This document shows, piece after piece, positions 25,253-36,297 of a DNA stretch of 64,000 nt (position 1 is the first letter of the stretch; the number at the start of each line of letters is the position of its first letter). The stretch spans positions 21,320-85,319 of the forward strand of contig NZ_AUXY01000060.1 in assembly GCF_001625695.1 (NCBI RefSeq). The letters are read 5' to 3'. The translations under genes and the position numbers were made by a program. Source of the DNA: Pseudoalteromonas luteoviolacea H33-S (GTDB lineage Bacteria; Pseudomonadota; Gammaproteobacteria; Enterobacterales; Alteromonadaceae). Under the pieces are notes generated by a model, which saw only the letters and a list, made by a program, of their open reading frames with translations, was not told where the DNA came from and did not search any database.

Positions 25253-26841
25253 TTGCATTTCGTGTAGATACACAATGTGGAATGGGCCATTTTATGCGAA
25301 TGAAATGGCTTGCAGTCGAGTTAGAAAAGCGCAACGAACCCACCATTTTTTTTATCGATCAAAGTGATGCATTAGCGCACTTTACAAACGAACTAGATGC
25401 TGAGCTTGTTATTGTCCCTCAAACTGGCCGCTGCCAAGATGATGCAAGTTTTTGTTTAACCTATCTAAAGTCACATAAGTACGAGATTAAATGGTTTGTT
25501 GTTGATGGTTATACGTTTGATGAGAGCTGGGAAGCAGAAATAAAAGCGCATGGCATAAAGCTGCTGGCTGTGGATGACTTGGCTCGACAACATATATCTG
25601 ATGCGGTGCTTGATATGAAGTGGGTCGGTAGCGTGACATCAGAGCGGTATGATGGCTTAGTGTCCGCTGAGACAGATAAGCTACTTGGGCCAGAGTTTGC
25701 CATATTATCTCCAGAGTATCATTTAGCTGCGACGACTTCGCTGTCACGTACAAATCGTATTACTTTCTCCCTCGGCGGCGGTGGTAGTTGGCGTGCTTTG
25801 ACACCCGTTATAGAGCAGCTATGCATGCAAGCCCCGGCAATTAGTGAGCTTGTTGCTATTATAGGCCCTAAAGCAACGGATATTGAAGCGCTTGAGGCCC
25901 TTTGTGAACAGTACGAGCAGTTAACACTGGCTTATGCACCAAGTAGCTTATCTGAGTACTACAGAAAAACAGGGCTGTTTGTAGGGGCTTTAGGCACGTC
26001 ATTGTATGAACTGGCTGTGACAAAAACACCTGCACTGACTTTTTCACTCGCAGCTAACCAGAGCAACAACATTGAAGACTTAGAGCAACTGGGGCATTTT
26101 TATCATATTGAGGATTTGCTTAATTTTTCTGCTGATAAAATAGCCAGACTGATCCAATCGTTATTCGAGCATAGAGCAGCCATTGAGAAACAGCGCTTAA
26201 GCCCTTTGGTATCGGTCGGTGGTCAAGGTGCAAAGCGCATTGCTGATTACTTGACGAGTGGTCAGTTGTTGAGTGGTTTACCTTTGTATCAAGCGCCGCC
26301 TACACTTAAGGGCCTAGTGTCTCAATTAACAGACTCTTTGGGCGTTCGAGAAATTCAATTGTCTGATGTTAATCGCTATTTATCAGCGCGCAATCGATCA
26401 GAAAATATGTGGCGGATGACAATCACCGACTCTATCAAGTCCATTGATCATTACACTTGGTGGTTTAACAATCAACGACGCTCATTTGTATTGGAAGACA
26501 ATGGATTGCCTTTAATTTATGTGTGGCATCAAGTATACCGCCACAAAGATACAGAGTACCTGTATGGAGGGTGGTTTGCGGCAAGTGATAAGGTAAACTT
26601 TGTTCATGCTCAAATGGTTTTAAAATGGCAATTAGCCTATTGTGAAGCGTTACATCCCAACGCGACTTGGGTCGCTGTGATTAATAAAGAGAATAAATTC
26701 GTTAATTTACTCAATCAAAAAGAAGGATTTATCCAGGCAGATAAGGCTTCAGATGAGTTTTTAGTTACACAAATTATATTCCCCCAAGCATCAGAGGAAG
26801 AGTTTAATTATGTCGCAAAGTTTCCAGCAAGCCGAGGCTAA
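25249..26841 (+). CDS. pseG: PseG-type UDP-sugar hydrolase fused to a GNAT-like (PseH-type) domain
   Basis: 530 residues. Residues 1-345 match PseG, the GT-B-fold hydrolase that removes UDP from UDP-2,4-diacylamido-trideoxy-L-altropyranose: FRVDTQCGMGHFMRMKWLA is the N-terminal signature (G-x-GH-x-x-R), VVDGYTFDESWE and LLAVDDLARQHI follow, and VGALGTSLYELAVTKTPALT is the C-domain UDP site. Residues about 355-525 are a second domain with REIQLSDVNRYLSARNRS, SFVLEDNGLPLIYVWHQ and WVAVINKENKFVNLL, consistent with a GNAT N-acyltransferase where PseH is expected. In most bacteria PseG and PseH are separate. Overlaps ACP by 4 bases and the ligase by 32 bases. Confidence 0.85.
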   Translation: MIAFRVDTQCGMGHFMRMKWLAVELEKRNEPTIFFIDQSDALAHFTNELDAELVIVPQTGRCQDDASFCLTYLKSHKYEIKWFVVDGYTFDESWEAEIKAHGIKLLAVDDLARQHISDAVLDMKWVGSVTSERYDGLVSAETDKLLGPEFAILSPEYHLAATTSLSRTNRITFSLGGGGSWRALTPVIEQLCMQAPAISELVAIIGPKATDIEALEALCEQYEQLTLAYAPSSLSEYYRKTGLFVGALGTSLYELAVTKTPALTFSLAANQSNNIEDLEQLGHFYHIEDLLNFSADKIARLIQSLFEHRAAIEKQRLSPLVSVGGQGAKRIADYLTSGQLLSGLPLYQAPPTLKGLVSQLTDSLGVREIQLSDVNRYLSARNRSENMWRMTITDSIKSIDHYTWWFNNQRRSFVLEDNGLPLIYVWHQVYRHKDTEYLYGGWFAASDKVNFVHAQMVLKWQLAYCEALHPNATWVAVINKENKFVNLLNQKEGFIQADKASDEFLVTQIIFPQASEEEFNYVAKFPASRG

Positions 26842-28354
26842 GATGGGTGGGATTTACGCTATTTTTAAAGGCCATGTGAAATCGTCACCTGATAAAACAG
26901 CGGTCATTTTCAAGCATACCAGCTTAAGTTACCAAGAGTTGGACCATAAAGTATGTCTGTTAGCTTCATATTTTACTAAGATAGGCCTCAAAGCAGGACA
27001 TAGGATCGCGCTATTTGCACCAAACGGAATAGAGTATCCCGTGGTATTAATGACGGCTGCGAAAATGGGGTTGGCTGTTGTGCCATTGCCAATGAGTTTG
27101 AAAGGTGCTGCCCTTGAAGTTGCTTTGAAAAAAACGCCTGTTGCAGCCGTTTTGGCTTGGCCAACCATTAGCAAAGTATTGCTTGAGAAAGACTTAATTG
27201 AGCAAGACAAGTTAATTAGCTTTGAAAAGTCAGTTGCAGACGAAGTGACATGGCAGCAAGTTTTTGACGAACAAGATAACGAGATTTTGGACCTTGCTGA
27301 AACCTCTGTAGATGGGCATGCGCCTTTTATTTTGACCATGACTTCTGGTTCTACAGGTGCACCCAAACCGATTGTATTGAGTCAGCATTGTAAAGTGCAG
27401 CGTGCGATTGAAGCGACTAAAAATTATTATGGTTTGGTTGAAAGTGACAAGGTTTTAGTGGCCACACCTTTGTACCATTCACTGGCCCAGCGAGGCGTTT
27501 TAATGCCGTTGATGTTAGGCGCAACCACTGTGATCATGGCCAAGTTTGTCCTGCAAAGCTGGCTGGATGCCATAGAAACTCACAAAATAAGCTTTTTATT
27601 TGCAGTATCTGCTCAGTTAGAAAGTTTTTTGGCTTATGAAGGCCCAAATTTTGACTTGAGCTCTTTGCGTTGTCTTGTTTCGTCTTCAGCGGTTTTAAAT
27701 GCGGAGTCAAAAAAGGCGCTATTAAGTAGGTTGAACTGTGCCTTTCACGAATGCTATGGCGCATCTGAGGTCGGCGTTGTAACCGATTTTTGTGTGTCGG
27801 CTGAGCCTGATAAAAACGGCAGTGTAGGGCGGGCGCTTCCTTTTGTGGATTTGAAAATCTGTAACGATGAGCGTCAACAAGTAGCTGTTGGCGAAGTGGG
27901 CGAGATTGCTTGTAAAACACTCACTGGGTTTAGTGGTTATCACAAGATGCCTGATGCAACAGCAGCGGCTTATGACTCTGAGGGTTTTTTCTACACGGGT
28001 GATTTGGGTTATCTCGATACACATGGGTATTTATATTATGTGGGAAGAAAAAAAGAAGTGATCTCTAGCGGTGGCATTAATATTTTTCCACAAGACATTG
28101 AAGCTGTGATTAAACGTCACCCTGACATTATTGAATGTGTTGCATTTGGCGTCGCAGAACCTCAGTTAGGGGAAGTGATCCGAGTGGCTTATGAGCAGCG
28201 AGGAGATGCACTTTTAGATAAGGCGCTGAGACTAATGTGTTTGCAGGAATTAACTGATTATCAGCAACCAAGACAGTTTGTACGTTTGTATGAGATGCCA
28301 AGAAATCAAATGGGCAAAGTGCTGCGAAATGACGTTAAGTTACAAAACCAATAA
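26810..28354 (+). CDS. Acyl-AMP ligase (ANL superfamily)
   Basis: 514 residues. TMTSGSTGAPKPIVL is the P-loop, HECYGASEVG the A5 motif, FYTGDLGYLDTHGYLYYVGR the hinge region with Asp and Arg, and MPRNQMGKVLRND contains the catalytic A10 lysine. Full-length for the family. The ATG at 26810 has GAGGAAG at the right distance inside the end of the pseG gene; an ATG at 26843 is the alternative. It would activate a carboxylic acid as an adenylate and load it on the ACP encoded two genes upstream (inference). Substrate is not predictable by eye; short acids or hydroxyacids are plausible for sugar N-acylation. Confidence 0.87.
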   Translation: MSQSFQQAEAKMGGIYAIFKGHVKSSPDKTAVIFKHTSLSYQELDHKVCLLASYFTKIGLKAGHRIALFAPNGIEYPVVLMTAAKMGLAVVPLPMSLKGAALEVALKKTPVAAVLAWPTISKVLLEKDLIEQDKLISFEKSVADEVTWQQVFDEQDNEILDLAETSVDGHAPFILTMTSGSTGAPKPIVLSQHCKVQRAIEATKNYYGLVESDKVLVATPLYHSLAQRGVLMPLMLGATTVIMAKFVLQSWLDAIETHKISFLFAVSAQLESFLAYEGPNFDLSSLRCLVSSSAVLNAESKKALLSRLNCAFHECYGASEVGVVTDFCVSAEPDKNGSVGRALPFVDLKICNDERQQVAVGEVGEIACKTLTGFSGYHKMPDATAAAYDSEGFFYTGDLGYLDTHGYLYYVGRKKEVISSGGINIFPQDIEAVIKRHPDIIECVAFGVAEPQLGEVIRVAYEQRGDALLDKALRLMCLQELTDYQQPRQFVRLYEMPRNQMGKVLRNDVKLQNQ

Positions 28355-28381
28355 ATGAGTGAAGGCATCGCCTTCACTCAT
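28355..28381. terminator. Bidirectional terminator hairpin between convergent operons
   Basis: ATGAGTGAAGGC (28355-28366) and GCCTTCACTCAT (28370-28381) form a perfect 12-bp stem around a 3-base loop, in the 32-base gap between the ligase and the facing Gfo/Idh gene. T-runs are short on both sides. Confidence 0.8.
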
Positions 28382-28386
28382 AGGTA

Positions 28387-29520
28387 TTATTTGATATTTT
28401 CCCAAGTACCAGATTGATTGGAGCGTGTTGCCGCTTCAAACAATGCTAAGCCATCGCGGGCTTGTTCAAAACCAAATACGTATTCATTGGCATTGCCTTG
28501 TGCAGCTAGGTAGCTCTCTAAAGCGAGATGTATATCAGTGTAAAGATTAGCGAATGCCTCTACGAAGCCCGTCGGATGCCCTGGCTTCATTCGATTGTAT
28601 CTAAATTGATTCGCGTACTGACATTGGCCTGCTCTATCAAGTATTTCTCTGCGCCCATCATTGAAGTTGAGCTCTAGCTCATCAGGGTTGAGCTGATACC
28701 AAAGTGCGCTTCCCTCGGTGCCATACACACGTACTTTTAAGCCATTTCTATGACCGATCGCTGTTTTAGACATCCACATACTACCTGTGATGTTGTTCGG
28801 GTACTTTAACAGCATTTGAACATCATCCACTAAATCAGTGTATTCAGAATGGGTAGCGAATAGGGCACTTGTTTTTTCTGGTTCTAGCTCAAGTAAATAG
28901 CTAGATAGATGATGCAAATGTACACCTAAATCAAGGCAGATTGTCGGCACTGCGTAGTCTTGTAAACGCCAAGCCTGAGGTGGAGATGCCTTTCCCGCGA
29001 TTTCAGGTGGTCTTTTAAACCCTTCTTGTGGCATTTCTAAATGTATTTTTTGGATTGTGCCGAGCTTACCATGCTGTATGAGGCTTTTAAGCTCCCTAAC
29101 CATGGCGTAGCCAGAGTAGTTGAATGTGACCGCAAGAAAGTGTTTTTGTGCGTCATACTTTTGAGCTAACTGCTGAATTTCATCACTGCCACAGACAAGC
29201 GACTTTTCACAAATGGTGGGAATGTTGAGCTTAAACAGTGTTTCAAGGGCTTCTATGTGATGTGGAGTGGGCGTTAACACAACTACAGCATCAATGTTAT
29301 GACGTTCAGCTTTGAGCATATCTTGCCAATCATCATAAACGCGATTAGGGTCAATACCCCATTGTTGTGCCGTAAGTTCATTTTGCTTTTTATCTCGGCT
29401 AAACGCGCCAGTGACGACTTGGAATCTGTTATCTAGTTGAGCAGCAGAAAAGTGTACATATCCTACAGCTGAGTTGGCGCCGCCCCCAATAAATGCAAGT
29501 TTTAAACAGCGTTTTGACAT
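28387..29520 (-). CDS. Gfo/Idh/MocA-family oxidoreductase
   Basis: 377 residues. LAFIGGGANSAVGYVHFSAA is the Rossmann loop with an unusual insertion after the glycines, typical of the subgroup found in O-antigen and capsule clusters. The usual EKP motif reads ICEKSLVCG. The second domain has CLDLGVHLHHLSSYLLEL (substrate and catalytic His). It lies downstream of pseBC in the same minus-strand operon, 8 bases from pseC. It may alter the hydroxyl or keto state of a sugar made beside pseudaminic acid. Not needed for the classical pathway. Confidence 0.82.
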   Translation of the reverse strand: MSKRCLKLAFIGGGANSAVGYVHFSAAQLDNRFQVVTGAFSRDKKQNELTAQQWGIDPNRVYDDWQDMLKAERHNIDAVVVLTPTPHHIEALETLFKLNIPTICEKSLVCGSDEIQQLAQKYDAQKHFLAVTFNYSGYAMVRELKSLIQHGKLGTIQKIHLEMPQEGFKRPPEIAGKASPPQAWRLQDYAVPTICLDLGVHLHHLSSYLLELEPEKTSALFATHSEYTDLVDDVQMLLKYPNNITGSMWMSKTAIGHRNGLKVRVYGTEGSALWYQLNPDELELNFNDGRREILDRAGQCQYANQFRYNRMKPGHPTGFVEAFANLYTDIHLALESYLAAQGNANEYVFGFEQARDGLALFEAATRSNQSGTWENIK

Positions 29521-29528
29521 GATTTTCC

Positions 29529-31930
<2,402 letters not shown>

Positions 31931-32719
31931 ATGTTACAGATCAATTCACCGAGTAACTCTTTCTTTAACAGAACAGAGCAAACGAATAATAAATTAAATC
32001 AACAGTTAGCGACGGGTAAAAAAGTAAACTCGGCGGCAGATGATGCTGCAGCACTGCAAATAATTAATCGTTTAACTTCTCAGCAAGAAGGATATGGGCA
32101 ATCTATTCGTAATGCTTATGATGGTATCTCTTATTCTCAAACTGCTGACTCAGCTTTATCTGGTGTTAATGATGCCGTAAGCCGAATTAGAGAGCTATCT
32201 ATTCAGGCTGGCAGTGGGGCTTTAACGGATAGTGACAGACAAGCTTTACAAGATGAGGTATCACAGCTGCAAACCCAGATCACAGAGACATTTGAAAATA
32301 CCACTTTTGGCGGTGACCCTCTCTTTGATGGTGAGCAGGCAAGCTTCCAAGTTGGACCGGATGCAAATACCACGCAAAGCTTTACGCCAACAGACGGTAC
32401 TGTTGCTGCGGGTATTTTAAGTGTAGATATTTCTACTCAAGCAGGGGCTCAAGCTGCAATAACTGCTGCAGATCAAGTTGCAAAAGATGTCAACTCGCAA
32501 CGCTCTCAACTAGGTGCATTTGAAAATACTTTGGATAGTACAATACGCGGTTTAGGTAATCAGAGTGACCGTATTGCAGAGAGCCAAAGCAGAATAGCTG
32601 ATACTGACTTTGCACAAGCATCAGCTGAAAGAGCTGCAAACGATATTCTATCTCAAACATCGATTGCGTTGAGAGGACAAGCTAATCAATCTGCATCTTC
32701 GGTACTTAACTTACTTTAG
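31931..32719 (+). CDS. Flagellin
   Basis: 262 residues, a small flagellin of the Shewanella/Alteromonadales type. The N-terminal D0/D1 region (QQLATGKKVNSAADDAAALQ, then ISYSQTADSALSGVNDAVSR) and C-terminal D1/D0 region (AESQSRIADTDFAQASAERA, ending ASSVLNLL) are complete; the variable middle is only about 80 residues and rich in Ser/Thr, likely sites of glycan attachment. Secreted by the type III system through FliC-chaperone recognition. Strong ribosome site GGAGGAAGG. The pseBC genes diverge from it. Could be one of several flagellin genes, others lying outside the window. Confidence 0.93.
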   Translation: MLQINSPSNSFFNRTEQTNNKLNQQLATGKKVNSAADDAAALQIINRLTSQQEGYGQSIRNAYDGISYSQTADSALSGVNDAVSRIRELSIQAGSGALTDSDRQALQDEVSQLQTQITETFENTTFGGDPLFDGEQASFQVGPDANTTQSFTPTDGTVAAGILSVDISTQAGAQAAITAADQVAKDVNSQRSQLGAFENTLDSTIRGLGNQSDRIAESQSRIADTDFAQASAERAANDILSQTSIALRGQANQSASSVLNLL

Positions 32720-32757
32720 TAACAATTAATACTATTGTATTGATTCAAAACATACTC

Positions 32758-32797
32758 AGTGGCATTTATTTGGCGTTTACGTCAATAATTTGCCACT
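32758..32797 (+). terminator. Long imperfect hairpin between flagellin and flrA
   Basis: An 18-position stem (14 pairs including one G-U, with symmetric U/U and A/A mismatches) closes on the tetraloop UUUA; the outer arms are AGTGGCA (32758-32764) and TGCCACT (32791-32797). It lies 38 bases after the flagellin stop. There is no downstream T-run, so it may be an mRNA-stabilising 3' end or a weak terminator. Confidence 0.55.
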
Positions 32798-32819
32798 TAG
32801 GTATTGCATCCCTTAGATA
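32790..32819 (+). promoter_or_regulatory. Possible sigma-70 promoter for flrA
   Basis: TTGCCA (32790-32795), an 18-base spacer, and TAGATA (32814-32819), lying 53 bases before the flrA start. It overlaps the right arm of the hairpin. Match is moderate only. Confidence 0.35.
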
Positions 32820-32871
32820 CTCCCTTACAATCATACTCATAGACTTATAAAAATTTTTGGATCCAGTCCAA

Positions 32872-34308
32872 ATGATACTGATCATCGATAAAAACAATAA
32901 TCGCGCTTCTGGACTTGCAGCTGCGTTGTCATTTTGCGGACAACCAGCAATTGTAGTTACTGAGTCGGAATTTAGTCCAGAGCTGGTAAAAAAGTATCAA
33001 GAATGTAAGGTTGTCCTTGGCGCACTCGATGGATTGGATCATGAACGCCACATAAAGAGCCTTCCTGCTCACCCTTTTATTTTAGTTGGCGAAACACTTA
33101 GACCTTTATTATCTCTGGCTAACGTGATTGGGTTAATTACTGAACCATTTAGTCATGATGTGACTATGCAGCTATTACACGACTGCCAACAGTACTTGAG
33201 TCTGCTACCGGGGCAAATCGAACAAGGGCGTGATGCTAAGTCATTTGATGGACTTGTTGGTGATACTGAAGCGGTAAAAGAAGTGAGATTTTTAATCTCT
33301 CAAGTTGCACAAACTGATGCCAATGTCTTGATCTTAGGTGAATCTGGAACCGGTAAGGAAGTTGTAGCTAGAAATGTACACTTACTTTCTAACCGTTCTG
33401 ATGGTCCTTTTGTGCCTGTAAACTGTGGTGCTATTCCCGGAGAGTTACTGGAAAGTGAACTATTTGGCCATGAGAAAGGGGCGTTTACTGGTGCCATTTC
33501 TGCTCGTAAAGGGCGCTTCGAATTAGCTCAAAATGGTACGTTATTCCTAGATGAAATTGGCGATATGCCACTGCAAATGCAAGTCAAGTTACTGCGCGTT
33601 TTGCAAGAACGAAGCTATGAAAGAGTAGGCGGTACTAAGCCAATTCAAGCCAATGTTCGCGTCATAGCTGCGACACACCGAAACCTCGAAGACATGATAG
33701 AAGAGGGTAAATTCAGAGAAGACTTGTTTTATCGTCTAAATGTTTTCCCTATTGAGAACCCTTCTCTTAGCCAGCGTGTTGATGATATTCCGCTGCTATT
33801 GAAGGAGCTTCTTCGTCGAGTAACTGAGCAAGGCAATAAAGGGGTTAAGTTCACCGATAGAGCCATTGAAAGCTTAAAGTCTCATGCCTGGCCAGGTAAC
33901 ATTCGAGAGTTGGCTAATTTGGTGGAGCGTATGGCGATTATGTTTCCTGACAAATTGGTTGATGTCACTGATCTACCAATTAAGTATCGTTATATTGAAG
34001 TGGAAGCCTTTGAGCCCGAATACCCAGAAGAGCTTATGGAAAGAGATGCATTCAATGATTTATTTAGTGAAGGCTTTAGTGATTTTGAAGAGGAAGAAGA
34101 TATTGTGACGCCAGAGCAGTCTATGCTCGGTTTACTGCCAGATGAAGGGATCGAATTAAAAGACTACTTAGCTGATTTGGAGGTTAGTCTTATCACTCAA
34201 GCTTTAGAGCGATATGATTATGTCGTGGCTCGTGCTGCTGAAATACTCGGTGTAAGACGAACGACACTTGTCGAAAAAATGAAAAAGTACAATCTCAATC
34301 GAGATTAA
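32872..34308 (+). CDS. flrA: Sigma-54-dependent flagellar master regulator
   Basis: 478 residues from the ATG at 32872; a TTG five codons upstream is the alternative. Domains: a FleQ-type receiver-like N-domain (1-120) lacking the phosphoacceptor pattern, a AAA+ sigma-54 interaction domain (about 130-370) with Walker [18 protein letters not shown], the sigma-54 contact loop [14 protein letters not shown], and Walker [12 protein letters not shown], and a C-terminal Fis-type HTH ([20 protein letters not shown]). In vibrios FlrA switches on the early flagellar operons and flrBC; the sigma-54 sites found here in front of flrB, fliE, fliK and flhA agree. Confidence 0.92.
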   Translation: MILIIDKNNNRASGLAAALSFCGQPAIVVTESEFSPELVKKYQECKVVLGALDGLDHERHIKSLPAHPFILVGETLRPLLSLANVIGLITEPFSHDVTMQLLHDCQQYLSLLPGQIEQGRDAKSFDGLVGDTEAVKEVRFLISQVAQTDANVLILGESGTGKEVVARNVHLLSNRSDGPFVPVNCGAIPGELLESELFGHEKGAFTGAISARKGRFELAQNGTLFLDEIGDMPLQMQVKLLRVLQERSYERVGGTKPIQANVRVIAATHRNLEDMIEEGKFREDLFYRLNVFPIENPSLSQRVDDIPLLLKELLRRVTEQGNKGVKFTDRAIESLKSHAWPGNIRELANLVERMAIMFPDKLVDVTDLPIKYRYIEVEAFEPEYPEELMERDAFNDLFSEGFSDFEEEEDIVTPEQSMLGLLPDEGIELKDYLADLEVSLITQALERYDYVVARAAEILGVRRTTLVEKMKKYNLNRD

Positions 34309-34324
34309 GGCTGTACTAAATAGG

Positions 34325-34933
34325 CTATTTTCTTAGCTGTTTAGCTAAGTCTAAAGTTTCAATTAGGCTGATTAACGGCTGCTTCCTATGGCAGTCGTTA
34401 TCATGGTCATTGACCATACCACAAGCTTGCATATGTGCGTAGACTGTCGTGGGTCCCAAAAATTTAAACCCTCTTTTTTTTAAATCCTTGGCAAATTTTT
34501 CGCTTATTTCACTTGTAGTGGGGTAGTCATCTTTGCTTTTAATATCATTGATGATTGGGGTAAAGTCCACAAATGCCCATTGGTATTTAGCAAAGCTGCC
34601 AAAAGCTGACTGAACTTCGATAAAACGTTGCGCATTGTTTATGGTGGCCAATATCTTGGCTTTATTACGAACAATTCCTTTATTGTCCATAAGTATATCT
34701 ACATCTTGATCTGACATGCTTGCGACTTTCTGAACATCAAACTCTTTAAAGGCGGCTCTGTAATTTTCACGTTTTTTTAAGATGGTATACCAGCTTAGTC
34801 CAGCTTGTGCTGACTCCAGGGTAATAAACTCAAATAATTTGCGATCATCCCAAATAGGTACTCCCCATTCTTGATCATGATAAGTAACATAATCTGGTTT
34901 GCTCTCATCAAGCCATAAGCATCTTTTACACAT
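34325..34933 (-). CDS. tag: DNA-3-methyladenine glycosylase I
   Basis: 202 residues. The N-terminal MCKRCLWLDESK and the C-terminal AHMQACGMVNDHDNDCHR supply the Cys/His ligands of the zinc snap, and YHDQEWGVP is the HDxxWG signature; FITLESAQAGLSWYTILKKR contains the catalytic-site Glu/Trp. It removes alkylated adenine from DNA. It lies on the opposite strand between flrA and flrBC, has no connection to flagella and interrupts the usual flrABC gene order. 16 bases separate its stop from that of flrA. Confidence 0.93.
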   Translation of the reverse strand: MCKRCLWLDESKPDYVTYHDQEWGVPIWDDRKLFEFITLESAQAGLSWYTILKKRENYRAAFKEFDVQKVASMSDQDVDILMDNKGIVRNKAKILATINNAQRFIEVQSAFGSFAKYQWAFVDFTPIINDIKSKDDYPTTSEISEKFAKDLKKRGFKFLGPTTVYAHMQACGMVNDHDNDCHRKQPLISLIETLDLAKQLRK

Positions 34934-35139
34934 TTCAGTTCTCTGGTGAGGGTGTAATATAAGTATTTATCTTACATTAAGTACTTTTAATCAAGATATA
35001 GTGAGATTGATTTGAACGTGAAGTGAGCACTTTGAAAGTATCTCAAAAAGTGTGCTCTGGGTGCGCTAGCAATGATAGTGTCAAAGTTTTGTCCTGCCCA
35101 TTTTTCATTTAACTACTTGTTATTTATATCAAATAAATT

Positions 35140-35155
35140 TGGCACGCGATTTGCT
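35140..35155 (+). promoter_or_regulatory. Sigma-54 promoter of flrBC
   Basis: TGGCACGCGATTTGCT, a perfect match to the TGGCACG-N4-TTGCW consensus, 35 bases before the flrB start and in the correct orientation. By analogy with vibrios it would be activated by FlrA. Confidence 0.9.
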
Positions 35156-35190
35156 TTTATCATGTCAGGAAGATTCATGAGAGTAGTGTC

Positions 35191-36297
35191 ATGGCGTTAG
35201 CGAAAGTGATAAATCCACAATTTGTGCCAGAAAATCAATATAACCCTTGCTTGTTGCAAGAAGCATATATTGGTGAGCTGAGCGACTTGCGGCAACAAGC
35301 AAGCTGGTTGGGCCATTTGGTCGATACTATGCCAGCCGGCGTTGTTGTATTGGATGGTCAAGGTATGATTGCCAAAGCAAACCAAATTGCCAAAGATATG
35401 TTAGGTGAGCCACTAGAAGGTGAGAAATGGTTTAACATCATTCAACGCTCTTTTAGTCCACAGCAGGATGATGGGCATGAAGTCTCATTGCGTGATGGCC
35501 GCTTAATTAAGCTAGAGATATCAGCACTGACACCAGAGCCTGGTCAATTGATCTTAATGACAGATCTGACAGAAACTCGCCGCCTTCAAGCTAGAGTGGC
35601 CCATATGCAGCGTTTGAGTGCGCTTGGTAAAATGGTGGCATCGCTTGCGCATCAAGTCCGTACACCACTTTCTGCTGCGATGTTATATGGCGCAAACTTG
35701 GTAAGTGAAAACTTACCGACCAAGTCACGTGAAAAATTCCATAATAAGCTCATGTCTAGATTGAAAGACCTTGAAAATCAGGTCAATGATATGCTGTTGT
35801 TTGCTAAAAGTGGTGAGCAGCAGGTTATCGAACAAGTATCGATGCAGCAGTTACTCAATGAGGTTAAGGCGGGCTCTGATGCAATGTTGTCATTACATCA
35901 TGCCAAATTAGACGTCATATTACCTGATCCAGATATTGAGATTATTGGTAATAAAACTGCATTGGCAAGTGCTATCCAAAATCTGATCCATAACAGTGTT
36001 CAAGTCATTGGCTCGGGCGCCGAAATTACGGTCAGTGCTGTGAAAGATCAAGATGAGCATGTTCGTATAGCTGTGTGTGACAATGGGCCAGGTGTTGATA
36101 TGAGTTTGGCAGATAAACTCTTTGAACCATTTTTTACTACGAAATCACAAGGTACTGGGCTGGGGTTAGCTGTTGTTAGTTCAGTTGCCAATTCGCATAA
36201 GGGGCGCGTTGAAGTAAACAACGAGCCAAACGGAGGAGCATGCTTCAGTATGCTATTACCCATATCTCAACATACTCAACTTCAGGAGGTTGTATGA
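35191..36297 (+). CDS. flrB: Flagellar sensor histidine kinase
   Basis: 368 residues, soluble (no membrane segment). PAS-like domain at about 45-130 (VDTMPAGVVVLDGQGMIAKA), H-box LSALGKMVASLAHQVRTPLS with the phosphorylated His, N-box ALASAIQNLIHNSVQVIG, and G-boxes VCDNGPGVDM and SQGTGLGLAVV. In vibrios FlrB phosphorylates FlrC, activating hook-basal-body genes. The stop overlaps the flrC start (ATGA), so the pair is translated together. Confidence 0.92.
   Translation: MALAKVINPQFVPENQYNPCLLQEAYIGELSDLRQQASWLGHLVDTMPAGVVVLDGQGMIAKANQIAKDMLGEPLEGEKWFNIIQRSFSPQQDDGHEVSLRDGRLIKLEISALTPEPGQLILMTDLTETRRLQARVAHMQRLSALGKMVASLAHQVRTPLSAAMLYGANLVSENLPTKSREKFHNKLMSRLKDLENQVNDMLLFAKSGEQQVIEQVSMQQLLNEVKAGSDAMLSLHHAKLDVILPDPDIEIIGNKTALASAIQNLIHNSVQVIGSGAEITVSAVKDQDEHVRIAVCDNGPGVDMSLADKLFEPFFTTKSQGTGLGLAVVSSVANSHKGRVEVNNEPNGGACFSMLLPISQHTQLQEVV

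Noticed and set aside
34332..34349. Hairpin CTTAGCT/AGCTAAG near the flrA and tag 3' ends
   Set aside because: It lies inside the tag coding sequence and has no T-run; may be chance.
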